Shown: positions 1-15,742 of the stretch, in pieces
Layout of the letters: the number at the start of each line of letters is the position of its first letter
Numbering within the stretch: the stretch's first letter is position 1
From: Pampus argenteus
Taxonomy: Eukaryota > Chordata > Actinopteri > Scombriformes > Stromateidae
Assembly (NCBI GenBank): GCA_036937835.1
Contig: CM072880.1
Coordinates: 1,542,501-1,606,500 of the forward strand
Direction: 5' to 3'
Length of the DNA stretch: 64,000 nt
The notes under the pieces: model-generated
What the model saw: the letters and a program-made list of their open reading frames with translations, nothing else
What the model was told of the DNA's origin: nothing
The model's database searches: none
Program-made: the position numbers and the translations under genes

Positions 1-650
1 TCTGTGAGATGAATGCAGCGAAGGAAAAGCAATAAAATAATAAAATAATAAAAGAATAAAAGAATCAAACTAGTAGAACCAGAAGTTTAATCCACCAGAG
101 CTCTTTATGCCTCTTACATAAACACACCGACTGCTTCCAACTATTGTTTTCATCATTAGTCCAATGAAATGTTTGATTTTTCATGATTACTTTAACTGCT
201 GCCTGACATAAAGCTGTTGCATAATTATCCTGTTTCATAAACAGGTTGAACCACAGTATTACTGCATACGAGCTGATGAATGCAGAGTGAAACCACACAG
301 CACCAACTTCACTTGAGTATTTCCATGTTCTGCTCCACTATTATTCAGACGTGCATGATCAGTTTATCATGATCAGATAGATTGAACTACTCGACTGTGT
401 CATGTACATGTTAATACCTCAATAATAACAACACAATAATAATCATGATAATAATAATCTCTAATAGAGAACTTTAAACAAAACTTAAAACACACATAAA
501 GTGCTTCACATGGGCAGCGAAATGAAACAAACTCATCATAAAATCATTCAAGAAGAGATTTAAAAAGAAGTCACTGACTTACATAAAAATATATTAGTTA
601 TATAAAAATGTTATAAAACATAACACTGACAGGAGCCGCTGTCTTACAGC
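1..650. other. AT-rich intergenic DNA, no gene seen
   Basis: This stretch is AT-rich and contains an imperfect (AATAA)-type run near the left edge. I see no splice-site-bounded coding segment and no recognisable RNA gene. The open frames here are short and lack family resemblance. Confidence 0.6.
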
Positions 651-815
651 ATGACCTCCGTTCATTTCTATGCAGACGACACGCTGCTGTACGTATCAGC
701 AGACATTAACAATATTAACACACGTGTTTGATATGACATCCGTTCATTTCTATGCAGACGACACGCTGCTGTACGTATCAGCAGACATTAACAATATTCA
801 CACGCGTGTTCGATT
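651..815 (+). mobile_element. LINE reverse-transcriptase relic, tandemly duplicated YADD box
   Basis: Two direct copies of about 82 bp (651-732 and 733-815) each read, in one frame, V-H-F-Y-A-D-D-T-L-L-Y-V-S. This is the catalytic Y/F-A-D-D box region of non-LTR reverse transcriptases of the L2/Rex type common in fish. The frame closes soon after the second copy and nothing resembling an endonuclease is nearby, so this is a dead fragment. The copies differ at a few positions only, so the duplication is younger than the decay of the element. Confidence 0.7.
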
Positions 816-2319
816 TAAATGACACAAACGGTCCAGAGATTAAACGCATGATTACAGAAACACACTTCACATCCTGTCTGAACACACTTGGCCTCAATCT
901 GAGACAGAAACAGCGTGTAGACAAGGATTCAAACCTTTTGGACGAGTATTGATTGATCAGTTATGGTTTGGTGTTTCAATCAGCTGATAGAAATGCAGCT
1001 GCCAGCGTTTTGACAGAAACTAGTTGTATATTAGCATCTTTACACTGACTTTAAATTATGCATCATCATTATCACTTACTTTACTACGTCGTCCAACACT
1101 GCCCAAGGCCTCTTTCTGCCACATCCTCCTTCTTGGGCTGTAAATGTGTGTGTTACTGTCGGTGTGTGTTTTTCAGGGCTCGTGTAATTCCAGCTAACCC
1201 AGATTCCCGATTTCTATCCGACCCTGTAAACAATGTGTGTTTCTGTCAGTGTGTCTGAGGTTAAGACTCCTCTTGTTTCGTCGTAAAAGGAAACAACCTC
1301 TTCTCTATCAGATGATCTTGACCAGCGTCAGACATCTCTGTGACACAAGACACAGTGTGTGTGTGTGTGTGTGTGTGTGTGCTCAATCTGCAAAGTAATC
1401 TCAGGCATTCATTCACTTCCATAATGCTCTAAATCCCAAATATGAGCAACAGGAGGAAGGTTGTGGCTCACAAACAAACAAACAAACAAACAGAAGCTGG
1501 TGAGAAATGCTGGTTCTAAGTACACAGAGACCACGGCGACGTCTTCATCAGCCGGTTTGAAGCTCAGTTATTAGAGCATCTTGTGGTCGCCGCCATCTTT
1601 TCCGTTTGGAAACAAGGCGTGTCGTTTCACGGCTTGGAAACTAAACAGTGCTAACAGGACATAATTAAGAAGCATTAAACGTAGTGAAATATTGACAATA
1701 GTCCAACTCAGTGTGAGTCCCAGAGCCAACTGTCAATCACAGCTGTCAATCAACAGCAAAGCTGCAAAGCAGCAGTAATAATCCTGCAGCTTCAGTGGAC
1801 AAACACAGCAGCAGAGTAGCTGTAACTGTGTCGAGCTCTTTAGGGTGTGTCCCTCTGCGCGGGGATGTAGGCGTGGTGTCAGAAATGTTCATCTGAAAAG
1901 GAAAACGTGCTTCTTGTGACCTGCAGCCACTTCAGATGCTGAGATGCTTTTCTCCAGCAGGGAGGACGTCAGCGTGTTGCTGAGAGTTGATTCAACCCGA
2001 CTGCGGCTGCAGAAACACATTATTCTCTTTAAGGGACGCTGTCATGTCCTGTTAATGTACGTTTCAGCAGCAGTTTAGTCCATTTGTGGGAATAAATATG
2101 AAATTACTATTGTACATCACATTCTGGTGAATTAATAATTTTACAAATCACAATTTGTTTCTCCTGAAGCGTCCCTCGTTTGTCTATAAACCAACGACTT
2201 TCTACAACTTAACACCTCATCAGACGACTGCAGCAGCTCCTTATGAACATCCAGGCTGCAACTCACCATTAGTTTTTATTATTATTGATTCATTTTACAC
2301 ACTATTTTCTAAGGACAGA
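816..2319. other. Intergenic DNA with microsatellites
   Basis: No convincing gene. It contains a (GT)n tract at about 1355-1381 and a (CAAA)n tract at about 1472-1494. Part of 816-1000 may be further decayed LINE sequence downstream of the YADD box. Short open frames here have no splice context. Confidence 0.5.
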
Positions 2320-2425
2320 GGGTGTCACTCCCTGTACAGATTGTAAAGCCCTCTGAGACAAATGTATTTTGTGATTTTGGGCTATATAAATAAATTTTGA
2401 TTGATTGATTGATTGATTGATTTTC
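2320..2425 (+). mobile_element. L2-type LINE 3' tail with (ATTG)n end
   Basis: The segment reads like the 3' end of fish L2-clade LINEs: a 'gtaaagccctctgagacaaa' type motif, then 'gggctatataaataaa', then a terminal (ATTG)n microsatellite at 2399-2421. Elements of this clade end in such short tandem repeats. It lies about 1.5 kb downstream of the reverse-transcriptase relic in the same orientation, but the two need not be one insertion. Confidence 0.65.
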
Positions 2426-2479
2426 AAAAGAAAATACAGAAGCTCTCAGCTCTGCATCCTCGCTGCTACTCAGAACTAG

Positions 2480-2575
2480 AGCCGCAACAATCGGGCAGTT
2501 AATCAATTAGTTGTCAACTATTAAATTAATTAATCAACTATTTTGATGAGAAATGAATCGTTTTTAATATTTTAC
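2480..2575 (+). repeat. Interspersed teleost repeat, family A (AATCGATTA-rich)
   Basis: This copy begins 'gagccgcaaca' and is followed by repeated ATTAATC/CAACTATTTTGA motifs. I recognise it as an abundant dispersed repeat of acanthomorph fish genomes whose class (SINE-like or MITE) I cannot settle. Other copies in this window are listed separately. Confidence 0.55.
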
Positions 2576-5090
2576 AAGAAGTGTCCAAATGTTCTGATTC
2601 CAGTTTGTTAGATGTGAATATACTCTGGTTTCTTTATGTTGCAGTAGTATTGATTAAAGACTGAACCTCTCCACCGCGCCCGCTGACCCTTGACCTCTGC
2701 CTTCCTCATCAGTGTATGTGTGTGTGTGTGTTTGGAAGCGCTGAAAGCACACACACACGCCCAGAAAATCAAACAAGCACTCCCATGCTGTCTGTGTTTG
2801 TTGATTTGTTGAGCCATTACATGAATATAGAAGCATGTGATATATTATAAATGAGCAACTGGGTCAACTAGACAATATAAACAACACTGGAGGAGCAGAT
2901 CACAACACATCACACACAAATTAAATGAGTGAAATGTGAGAAAATGTACACAAATGCATATTTGACCCCCCCTCTCTCTCTCTCTCTCTGTCTCTCTGCC
3001 TCTCTCTCTCTCTGTCTCCCTCCTTCCACAGACTTCCTGTCTCTCCTGTCTGTAGGACCACAACTTCTTCTTCATGGGCTCGGCCCCGAGCCTGTAATTA
3101 CCCCACATGTGTTGCAGCAGGAAGACAGCGACATTGCAACACTAAACCTTCAACACCGTGATGTTGTGAATGGCTTTTCTGTAACACTTTCTGCAGACAT
3201 CAGTCACAGCGACTAGATGGCAGGAAACGGAGAAACTACCAAGAAACTACAGCTCTGACTCACACCTGCCTCACACCAGCTAAGACTCATGGGTATTACA
3301 GCCTGTCCAACAATCCAATGTCTGGGTTATGCTGCAGCAGAGACCCGGGTTCACATCCTGATTCCTGCGAGGTTTTAGGTTTATGCAACATAAATTAACA
3401 TTGCTGCAGTTTCTATAGCAGATATTGAACTGCAAGATCACATATTTTGGTGAAAAACAACAACTAAGTATGTTGTCTCTGAACACGTCACAACACGTTC
3501 AGTATCAACATATTCGTAGTGTCTGTTTGTACCTGTAAGACCTCACGAAGCACGTAAACACGGGTTAGAGAAGGATCACTGGATTAAAGCAAGATGATGC
3601 AGATGCAATGACATGACTTGATCTGGTTAGTTTCATATTTTAAACATTATTATTATTTTTCAAGGCATCACAGTGTTCTTCATTGCATGCTCGCAGGCCG
3701 CATGCTCGCATCACAGCGCAGCGTCCTCCATCTTCAGCCTCAGGTTGTGTTTGGCCTCATAGTAACAACGATGAATTTACGTCCACGTCCAGCAGCTCTG
3801 GTGACATTTGTTTTGTCTGGAAAAGCAGGAAAAGCATCATTCCTGCAGACGAGGGGAAACGTGCACACGAGTGAAGAGAAACTTTGAGTGTCTGATGTGC
3901 CAACAAACACACAAACTGTGTGTTCAACAAAGCGTTCAGGTTCGATGCCCCTTCTTACATCACAAGGGGCACAACCGCCTCCCTCCACACACTAAATGTT
4001 TTCTCTGCCATGGTAACCGTCACACCCCGCCGAATGAGGTGGGCGGGGCCGCCAAACAAACCGGCTGTTCTGAACAGACAGGATGAGACGGCTGCTGTCA
4101 GAAATCATTTCACCAGGTTTTATATTGAAAACATGATAATAACAACATAGTCTAAATACTAAATCATATCAAATTAAATATGGCACCGTGTGGCCGTGAG
4201 AGGTAACTGCACTTTGAGCTGCAGCGAACAGGAAAGTCTGTCATTAAGATCAAGTCACGTTTCTTTTTCCACTTTTTCTTGTTCAGCTGCATTTAGAAAC
4301 TCGTCAGCTGCATTCAGACTGTGTAAAACCAGGGCGTGTTGGTGAAGGCGTGTTGGTGAAGGCGTGTTGCATGAAATACAATCCAGCAGGTCCGGTTGGA
4401 GCAACACGTTATTGCTCTTTAACGGCTGATCATAAAAACACGGTGGTTTGTAACAGTCACTGGATTTTATAACTAACTTTGTCACAACGCAGCACGTCTG
4501 CGGTTTTAACGATAATTAAAACTCCAGAAAACACGGTGAACATTTTATTTAGTGTTAATATTTAGCACGAAGTAGAAGTGATGCAACTCCACCCACAGGG
4601 GGCGCTACAGAAATATTAAAGCCTGATTATCTTGAATAAAATCAAACTTCTCCGTCAGAGCGCGAGCGACATATTGAAGCGTGGCACCAACAGCGCCACC
4701 AGGTGGCCATTAATAAAACACTGTGTAATATTAATGTGTAATATTCCACGTTTGATCTTAAATTAACGTCAGATTTCTGTACTTTCAGCAACGCTTTGAA
4801 ACTTATTTCAGCCGTCAGTTTCTAGAGAAACTTGTAGTTTCACAACTTTGTTCACTTGAAGTGAACCAGATGTGAGTCAGCTGTGTGTGCATCATGTGTA
4901 TCAGTTAAAGGTTGAGAAGCAAAGTCCCAGAAAACGAGGTGACAAACAAGCCAAACATATTCAGTTTACTGTCATGAACAGAAGACGCTCGATCGATCAT
5001 CTATACTCCTGCTCAGTGTAGTAAACACGGAAAGATTTAAGCCACAAATCAAACAGGTAAATCTGATGTGCTGACACATGCTAAATAACC
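2576..5090. other. Intergenic DNA with simple repeats
   Basis: No gene supported. Contents are a CT-rich tract (about 2969-3019), a 14-bp tandem repeat at 4332-4370 (unit ggcgtgttggtgaa, about 2.7 copies), and a fragment of family A repeat at about 4917-4985 recognisable from its 'attcagtttactgtcat' motif. A short acceptor-bounded open segment at 3054-3096 is discussed under rejected items. Confidence 0.5.
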
Positions 5091-5235
5091 AATAATCAAT
5101 ATATATATCTATATATATATATATAGATATATATATCTATTAAAGGCTGATCTGAGGAAGTGGTTTTATTTGGGTTCATTATCTCATCGAGGACTGAAAA
5201 GAAGAAGAAGGAGGCTGTGATGCAGACCAGCAGGG

Positions 5236-5289
<54 letters not shown>

Positions 5290-6660
5290 TCCTCTGAACA
5301 GGACCCGGTCCTCCTCAGGAGTCCCCGGACCAGGGTTTGGATCCTCACCAGGATGTTGAGGCCGACCACTGCAGAGGACGGATGCCCCCCAACACACACA
5401 CACACACACAGCAGCATGTCTACACTATAACACCACCGTGTCCCATCACCGCATCACCGATCAGGACAACTTTCGCGCGATGTCCAATCACCGCTAATTA
5501 CGCATTTACGCACCTGCTCATCAAAAACACGCAAACTTTACCAACAGAGTTAAACCTGAAAACACGACACACACACACAGAGAGGTGTGTGTCTGTGTGT
5601 GTTAGTGTGTGTCAGTGTGTGTTAGTGTGTTGGACCCTTCTGGTGAAGAATGAATGATATTCTTACCGGAACAGAAGTGACGGCAGCTGCAGGTTGAACT
5701 GTATGAATACGCGGAGAGTCAGTGGCCAAAAGCAGCAGTTTGGTGAAGCACACGAGAATAACTAAGATCAGGACTTCCTGTGATTTTCACCTTCACAATA
5801 AAAGCTCTTCAAAATGACACTAAACATGACAAAGGAAGTCCAGCTCTGTTTACAGTCACGACAAACACCACACAACATCTAAACAGCCGTCAGACAAACA
5901 TCTACTGCAAAATAAGAGATCATACGATAACAAGGTAAACAATATATATAATAGATAAATAAATATAATGCAGAGCGGTACGCAAACAGCAGCAGCAGAT
6001 ACACAAGATGTAACCAAAAAGTGTTACAGCAGGTCACATCAAGCACAAAACAAACAAATAAACATTAAAACAAACTAAAGACTGAACAGTTTTATATTAT
6101 ATTGTCATGTGATAATAACAATGTATTATTATCATTCTTCACGTGAAAAGTGACACGCTGAAAGCTTTTTGTTGACATGTTGACATTGTTTACTTGTGTG
6201 TTGTAACTAGTGTCAGTCCCTCTAAAACTAACGTGATTTGGGGCTTCATAAGTTAAATTGACTTGACAGTGAATACAGACAGCTAATTGTTAGAAGTATT
6301 AGAAGAGTTTGCTTATTTTACTTATTATGTGACTTATGTGACACACTTTTCTGAGCAAGCACCACTTAATTGATACTGTTTGTTTTCATTCATGCCAGCT
6401 GCTATTGAAGTTAATCCAACTATTTTCTTTATTTTGAAAGGTCAATCGCGTTACTTCCGGGTGCATCTGTCTAACTTTATGCATCAGATCGAATCCAGTG
6501 GCTTCCTCTGATAAACCACGCCTGAGAACCTCTGCAGCTCTTTCACAAAACAACAACAAATACACCTACAACGTGTTTACAAATATTATATATACAGATA
6601 TATAAAAACAATAAAACAACAATAAAAACAGAAAACAGGAAGGTTACTGTCAAACCAAGT
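5091..6660. other. Intergenic DNA with TA and CA microsatellites
   Basis: Contains interrupted (TA)n at about 5099-5141 and (CA)n at 5237-5288, followed by a GC-rich stretch to about 5390 and a CpG-bearing patch around 5470-5530. No coding exon with both splice signals and family resemblance was found. Many CA/GT open frames (HTHT or CVCV peptides) come from the microsatellites. Confidence 0.5.
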
Positions 6661-6744
6661 CACTATACTGCACACACACACACACACACGCACACGCACA
6701 CGCACACACTTTGTGTTTATGTGAGGAAGCTTTGATCACTGCTG

Positions 6745-6855
6745 TTACAACTTATGATTATTTTCATTATTCATCGTCATATTTCTTGATTCATCGTCTA
6801 TAAAATGCCAGAAAATACCAAAAATCAAAAAGCCCAGTCTAATAATCTCCCACAG
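6745..6855 (+). repeat. Interspersed teleost repeat, family A
   Basis: It carries the 'attattttcattattcatcg' and 'tataaaatgccagaaaat' motifs that recur in the copy at 49.5 kb. It is preceded by a (CA)n tract at about 6670-6708. Confidence 0.5.
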
Positions 6856-7858
6856 GACACGATGGTGTAAATATTCAGATTATTATCATGTATATATATA
6901 TGCATAAAATCTTAATAATAATCATCAGAAGAGTCGACGGTCTAATCATCATTGCAGCTCGACTCTTGGTTCATATATGAAAATACTCTTTCAAGGAAAT
7001 GATCAGTGATTACTGTCTCTGAGGTTTCTGTGGTCGACAACAGAAAGAAACAGAAGTGGCTGCAAACTTGTTTTTGATAGAAGAGAAATTGACAGATATC
7101 ATGTTGAAAGGAGGCATGAAGCATCGCATCATGTGCGTTTTCCTTTAATAACATGCCAACAGTTTGGCATTGATATGTAATCCAGTTTAAAGATATAAAT
7201 CAGGCGTATTTAAAGCTACAGTTATTCACGATACAAAAGGTTTTTTATGTTTTATACTCCAAACAAGAGGAAACGTGAACATGAAAAGGAACATTTGCTG
7301 CTGGATGGTGGAAGTACCGCTGCAGCTGCTCGCATGCAGCATGTTAACATCCCTGCAGGCAGGTGGAGCGCCTGCCTCCATCCTGGAGAAACATCAGCAG
7401 CCTCCTTCTTGATTTAAAGCCGCCATTATCAGCGTAGAGGCAGTTATCTCACATTCAAACACTCTCTCTAGTCCTAATAACCACCCACACACACACACAT
7501 GCACTAACACAGATCATCAGACCCCTGAAGGCACGTGTGCATGAACACGCTGCAGAACAGCTGCAGCACATGAACCGTGCATTACAGACCTGTGGTGTGA
7601 CACTTGTGCCAACAGCAAACTTCCGTCTTTCTAATCTCATTTTTTGTCAACTCATCTCCTCATTTGCATTTTTTTTTTAACTGCTCACATCTGAAACATC
7701 CAGTGACTGATAACGTGTTCATTTCCAGATAATGCAAAGCTGTTTTACTACTAGAGATATGCTGAGTTTTCAGTATATTTTCACGCTCATTCCAGTTTAT
7801 CTGCAGGTTTGAGTCTTGTTGAATTCCCTGTTTGTGTGCTTCATGCTGTCTCAACATA

Positions 7859-7919
7859 TGCATCAGTTTTATCATCATCAGTTTTATCATTGTCAGTTTT
7901 ATCATTATCAGTTTTATCT
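7859..7919 (+). repeat. Short tandem repeat, about 16-bp unit
   Basis: Four imperfect copies of a unit containing 'tcagttttatcat' lie head to tail. On the opposite strand they give a repetitive open frame, which is not a gene. Confidence 0.75.
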
Positions 7920-8399
7920 CAAGGGCGCCACCTTCTCCCAACTTCTGCTAACATCTGTTTTACCTGTTTATTAACAGTATTTTAACCAATCACCATCACA
8001 CTTTCTTTACAGAGATAATGACCCATACAACATACAGACATTTTGATTTGATATTCAGTTTCAGTTTGGCTGATATAGTCATTGATGTCATAGTTCTACT
8101 TTATGTTTATGATTGTTGTGGTTGTAGTTGGTAGTTGGTGTACTGGAGCGTAATGAAAAGGGTTCCTGATAATTTGCACCTGTCATGTATGTTAATGACG
8201 TGGACATTGTGTCTGCATTTTTAAGTGTCACATTTCTCAGATGTTTGGGATGAGCTGACAGGTAAAGGTCGTAGATACAGGTGATACAGGTGTGAACATG
8301 TGGGTGTGACAACAGGAATTCATCCAGCTATTCATTCATTCATTCCAGAGCAGCCAAACATTCCCGAGTGCTGCTGATCCTTCTGAGAGAAGAGCTGCA

Positions 8400-8710
8400 A
8401 TTTACTTCAATACAACAATGTGAAAGTCCTGCATGATAATCCTACTGCAGTAAAAGTACATAAGTATTCTGAGTACTTGATACAAACTGAGTCAAGATTC
8501 AGCATGGAGTTACATCTGCCTGCTTTCATCTAAAGCTCTCGTACTGTATGTGTATAAACAGTAGTTCTGTATATTGTAATGCAGTTATTATTCCTTTCCA
8601 TAAAATCCAAAGTATCAGCTGGAAATGTTTAGAAACATCAGCAAAAAGTGACATTTTGATTTGTCAAAGTAAGTGAAACTAATAACATTAATGATGCTAT
8701 TTACTGCAGT
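8400..8710 (+). repeat. Interspersed repeat, family B (tactgcagtaaaagtac)
   Basis: It contains 'gaaagtcctgcatgataatc' followed by 'tactgcagtaaaagtacata'. The same phrases occur in the element at 27.1 kb and, in altered form, in the 47-bp minisatellite arrays. The class is uncertain; a hAT-like non-autonomous element is possible. The copy is old and its ends are not clear. Confidence 0.5.
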
Positions 8711-9029
8711 GCAATGAACAGCAGCGTTATTGGCTGCTCGTGTGCATCAGTCCACACATCAGTCTCAAGACGTTTGCTTTTAAATGAGCCAGATTTCATC
8801 CTGCAGCAGTCACACATGGTTGACATTAAATCGGTGCTGGACAGAGAGGCTTTGATAAGATGTGATTGCTCAGTTTCTGTGAGCCTATAAAAGTTTAATT
8901 ACCTGTCAACAATAAATACAGCCGCGGAGTGTCTTCTGTATCAGGAAACGGTTCCCTGGACGGCAGTTTGCGCCTCCTGAACACCAAACTGATGCTCCTG
9001 CTGCAGATTTAACGACACTCATCCCGTGT

Positions 9030-9410
9030 GGGGGTGTTCATCTTGAACAAGCCGCCCATCTTTGATGAACTGCAAAATCTCGCGAGAACTCTCGACGTCA
9101 CTGGATAATGGCTGGAGATCGCGGATATTAGAAGGTACTTTTCTGCTTTTATTTACTTTGAGTTTGATAAAAACGGTGTATTTACGCCATGTATTTGTTA
9201 TCGTGAACAACGTGTTTGTACTGTTTGTTGTGGAAACAAGCGTCTCTAACATGTTTTGTGCCAACTTGCGTCGACACCGCCGGTACAAACCGACAAGCCT
9301 TCGAAATAAGAGCACAATGTTTTCCGCGCTTTTCATCACTATGAAAACAGTTAGCTTAGCTTCACACAGCCGCCGCTCTGCTGAGACACTTAACGGGTAA
9401 AACCGCGCCT
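9030..9410 (+). promoter_or_regulatory. CpG-rich promoter region of mynn, with TCTCGCGAGA motif
   Basis: CpG density rises sharply here compared with the flanks. A perfect palindrome TCTCGCGAGA sits at 9078-9087; this is the established core-promoter motif bound by BANP. A plausible non-coding first exon ends at 9134 (GAAG followed by gtactt). Together they mark the likely start of myoneurin transcription, about 1.1 kb upstream of the coding start. Open frames on both strands here are CpG-island shadows. Confidence 0.6.
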
Positions 9411-9970
9411 GAAGTCACTTGTTCAGCTCACCAAACACGCACGAATCCACGTAAAACCTCCAAACACCCGACAGGAGCCGTTTAAACAGATCTTCGACAC
9501 CGTTGTTAGCATTAGCATTAGCATGAGCTGGAGGCCTGCTCAGGAAGCAGGCGGGAGCTTTTATTTTCCAAAACTGCTCCTCCATATCACCTGTCAACTG
9601 CTGATTCAGATGAATATATCTGATCATATATGTTCATATCTGTTTATTTAGACGGTTATTATTATTATTATTAGCATGAACTGCCTTTCTATAACCCATT
9701 TTAATTCTCAACTATCACCAGAAGAATCATCAGTCTGATTGTTAAAGAGGGGAAGCAGTGAGGGACACAACTGAGAGTAAGTCAGGACTTTAATTAATTA
9801 GTATTAATTAGTCACTTTTTAATCATTTTGAATTTGAGTGAAATATTTTGTTTTCTTTGTGTTTTCTAGGGTTGATATTGAATTTTCACCAGAAGTTAAA
9901 CTATTTTCTATAATGTTGTTGTTTATTTATTTTAAGTGCTGGAAAAGTATATCTTAAAGGGCCAGTTCAA

Positions 9971-9973
<3 letters not shown>

Positions 9974-10042
<69 letters not shown>
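9974..10042. repeat. (TA)n microsatellite
   Basis: About 34 uninterrupted TA units in the 5' intron of mynn, about 150 bp upstream of the first coding exon. Confidence 0.95.
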
Positions 10043-10044
<2 letters not shown>

Positions 10045-10255
10045 CACCAAAGAAATATTTTTGGAGCAGTTTCATTTAGGAACTATTTTCTTCTGAACTG
10101 CACCCCCCATAATAACAAACTGGGGTGGACTTTGGTAGAAAATAGTTCCTACATGAATTTGATATTATATAATATTCTAATAATTGGTTTTAGTGCCATA
10201 CAGTGCATCTCAGACTCATGGTTTTGATGTTGTGCGTCTCGTCCGCTGTGAAGGG

Positions 10256-14123
<3,868 letters not shown>

Positions 14124-15480
14124 GGCCTGAGGCAGCGGCGTCCCAAAACAGTGTCAGAGTGAGAGGTCGCCTCTTAACATACTGACACGTTCAGGATCGG
14201 ATCCACATGATAATTCACTCTAATGGACATTTGGTGATCTGTGCGTAAAGGATAATTTGGGTCTTATATTGGTCAGTTAAAAAAAAAAATTATGAGACAA
14301 GGAAAATCAGCCAATTCTTCATCAAATCAGTTTTTTCACTGCTTGTTTATTTCCTCGTTGAGCTTAATTGAAATGACGTTGCTGTTTTCCCAGAAAAATA
14401 TGAATATCACGCGTAGAAATGGTGGCGAAATCTACAAAAATAAGACCTGGTTGTAAAACACTATAATTATCCTTCACCAGATCTGTTGTCTGGAGTCATG
14501 GCTGCCTGTGATTCATATGAACACTGTTGTGTTTTTATTAGATTAAAGTAAGATGGAAAACTACAGCGAAGATGCAACAGAATAGATCTGCAGGTTTTAT
14601 TCATGAGAACATGGCGGCGTGTGGAAATCCAGTCAGAGAAGCAAAACTTCAGTTTGACTTCAGATTGTTTGACTTTAGTTATGTGCAGATTGATAACTGA
14701 TGTTTGCATCCGTTGAAACATCACAGTCACATAACTGAACATTACAAAACAACAACACTGACAAATCTGTTTTTGTTGTTTAGTCATTTGTGGAACCTGC
14801 ATTTCAATCAAAGTGGGTGTTTGTTTGGTTGGGTTTTTTTTTTTTTTTTTTTTTTATGTCAACAGATTTTGCAAAAGCAACTTTTATTCTGGTTCTTAGT
14901 GTGAATATTTGGTTGAAAAGGGGAAAACTAGCTTCAACTAAACGTTAGAAATCTGCTTAAATTCCACAAGTTTACCAAAAAAAACAAACATGTGAGACTA
15001 AAAACGTTTTCTCCAACTTTGATGTTTGGCTGCAGTTAATCTGAATGTTGATCACATAAAGATGTAATGAACCGTTTTAATAGGTAACATAGTTAGTAGG
15101 AGCCTAGTTGTCACCATGAGATATGACTAATTTGTTATTTATCATAAAAGTGTTTGACGGTGGCTTCGTTAATGTAAACACAAACAAGTTCATGCAAACC
15201 GAGCTTTTTGTTTCAGTGTAAAAGTACGTTTAGTTTATTTTAAAGCAGCTATTTCAGGTTTTAGCAGAAACGTTTGAAGTTTGAAAACTGCATTGGATCC
15301 ACAAAGTAGTTGTTTGTTTGTTTGTTTGTTTGTTTTTCATGCTTTTGTTTCTTTTTCCTTTTTTTTTCATTTTGGAGAAAATATCTGCATTACTTGTACA
15401 GAAATGTGAATTACATAAACACGTTCACTACTGTATAAAAACTGTACACCAGGAAAATAAAATAAAAGATAAAAATGGAC
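14124..15480 (+). terminator. mynn 3' UTR and polyadenylation signals
   Basis: The 3' UTR follows the TGA at 14121-14123. Overlapping AATAAA signals at 15456-15466 are the best candidate end, giving a UTR of about 1.35 kb. A poly-T run at 14827-14855 and a (GTTT)n run at about 15308-15335 lie inside it. No other gene is seen before lrrc34. Confidence 0.6.
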
Positions 15481-15708
15481 AATCAGATGTGTTGGTGTCG
15501 GTGAATAATGCAGATCAATTTTATTCTTTAATAATTTTCTTTTAATATTTTTGCACGTTTCTGTTTAAAACGTCTCATATTTAGTTAAAAATAATGCTGA
15601 AACTTTGGTTTCATCTTCATGTTGAAAACAAATATAAACGTAAAATCAATAAATGTGAACGTTTCTGCTTTTGACGCTTTTGTCCTTTGCGCGACGCCGT
15701 CGTCCCTC

Positions 15709-15721
15709 GTTGCCAGGCAAC
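15709..15721 (+). promoter_or_regulatory. Perfect X-box (RFX site) at the lrrc34 start
   Basis: GTTGCCAGGCAAC fits the RFX consensus GTNRCC-N(0-3)-RGYAAC exactly, as a complete inverted repeat with a one-base spacer. It ends 21 bases before the lrrc34 ATG, so it lies in the core promoter or extreme 5' UTR. RFX X-boxes are the hallmark of ciliary gene promoters. Confidence 0.8.
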
Positions 15722-15742
15722 ATAAAAACTGCAGAGATAAAG

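Noticed and set aside
3054..3096. Possible last exon (DHNFFFMGSAPSL) after a good acceptor
   Set aside because: I recognise no protein with this end, and no upstream exon could be joined to it.
5667..5760. Possible minus-strand exon ending in a consensus donor at 5665-5666
   Set aside because: A lone donor with no promoter motif, coding potential or partner acceptor that I could support.
9019..9400. Overlapping 106- and 112-residue frames at the mynn promoter
   Set aside because: Both strands are open because the region is a CpG island. There is no domain and no splice context.
1..10200. Possible telomerase RNA gene (terc), expected from human synteny next to MYNN
   Set aside because: I looked for the vertebrate template (CTAACCCTAA or its complement) on both strands and saw none in the window. 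A covariance-model search would be decisive.
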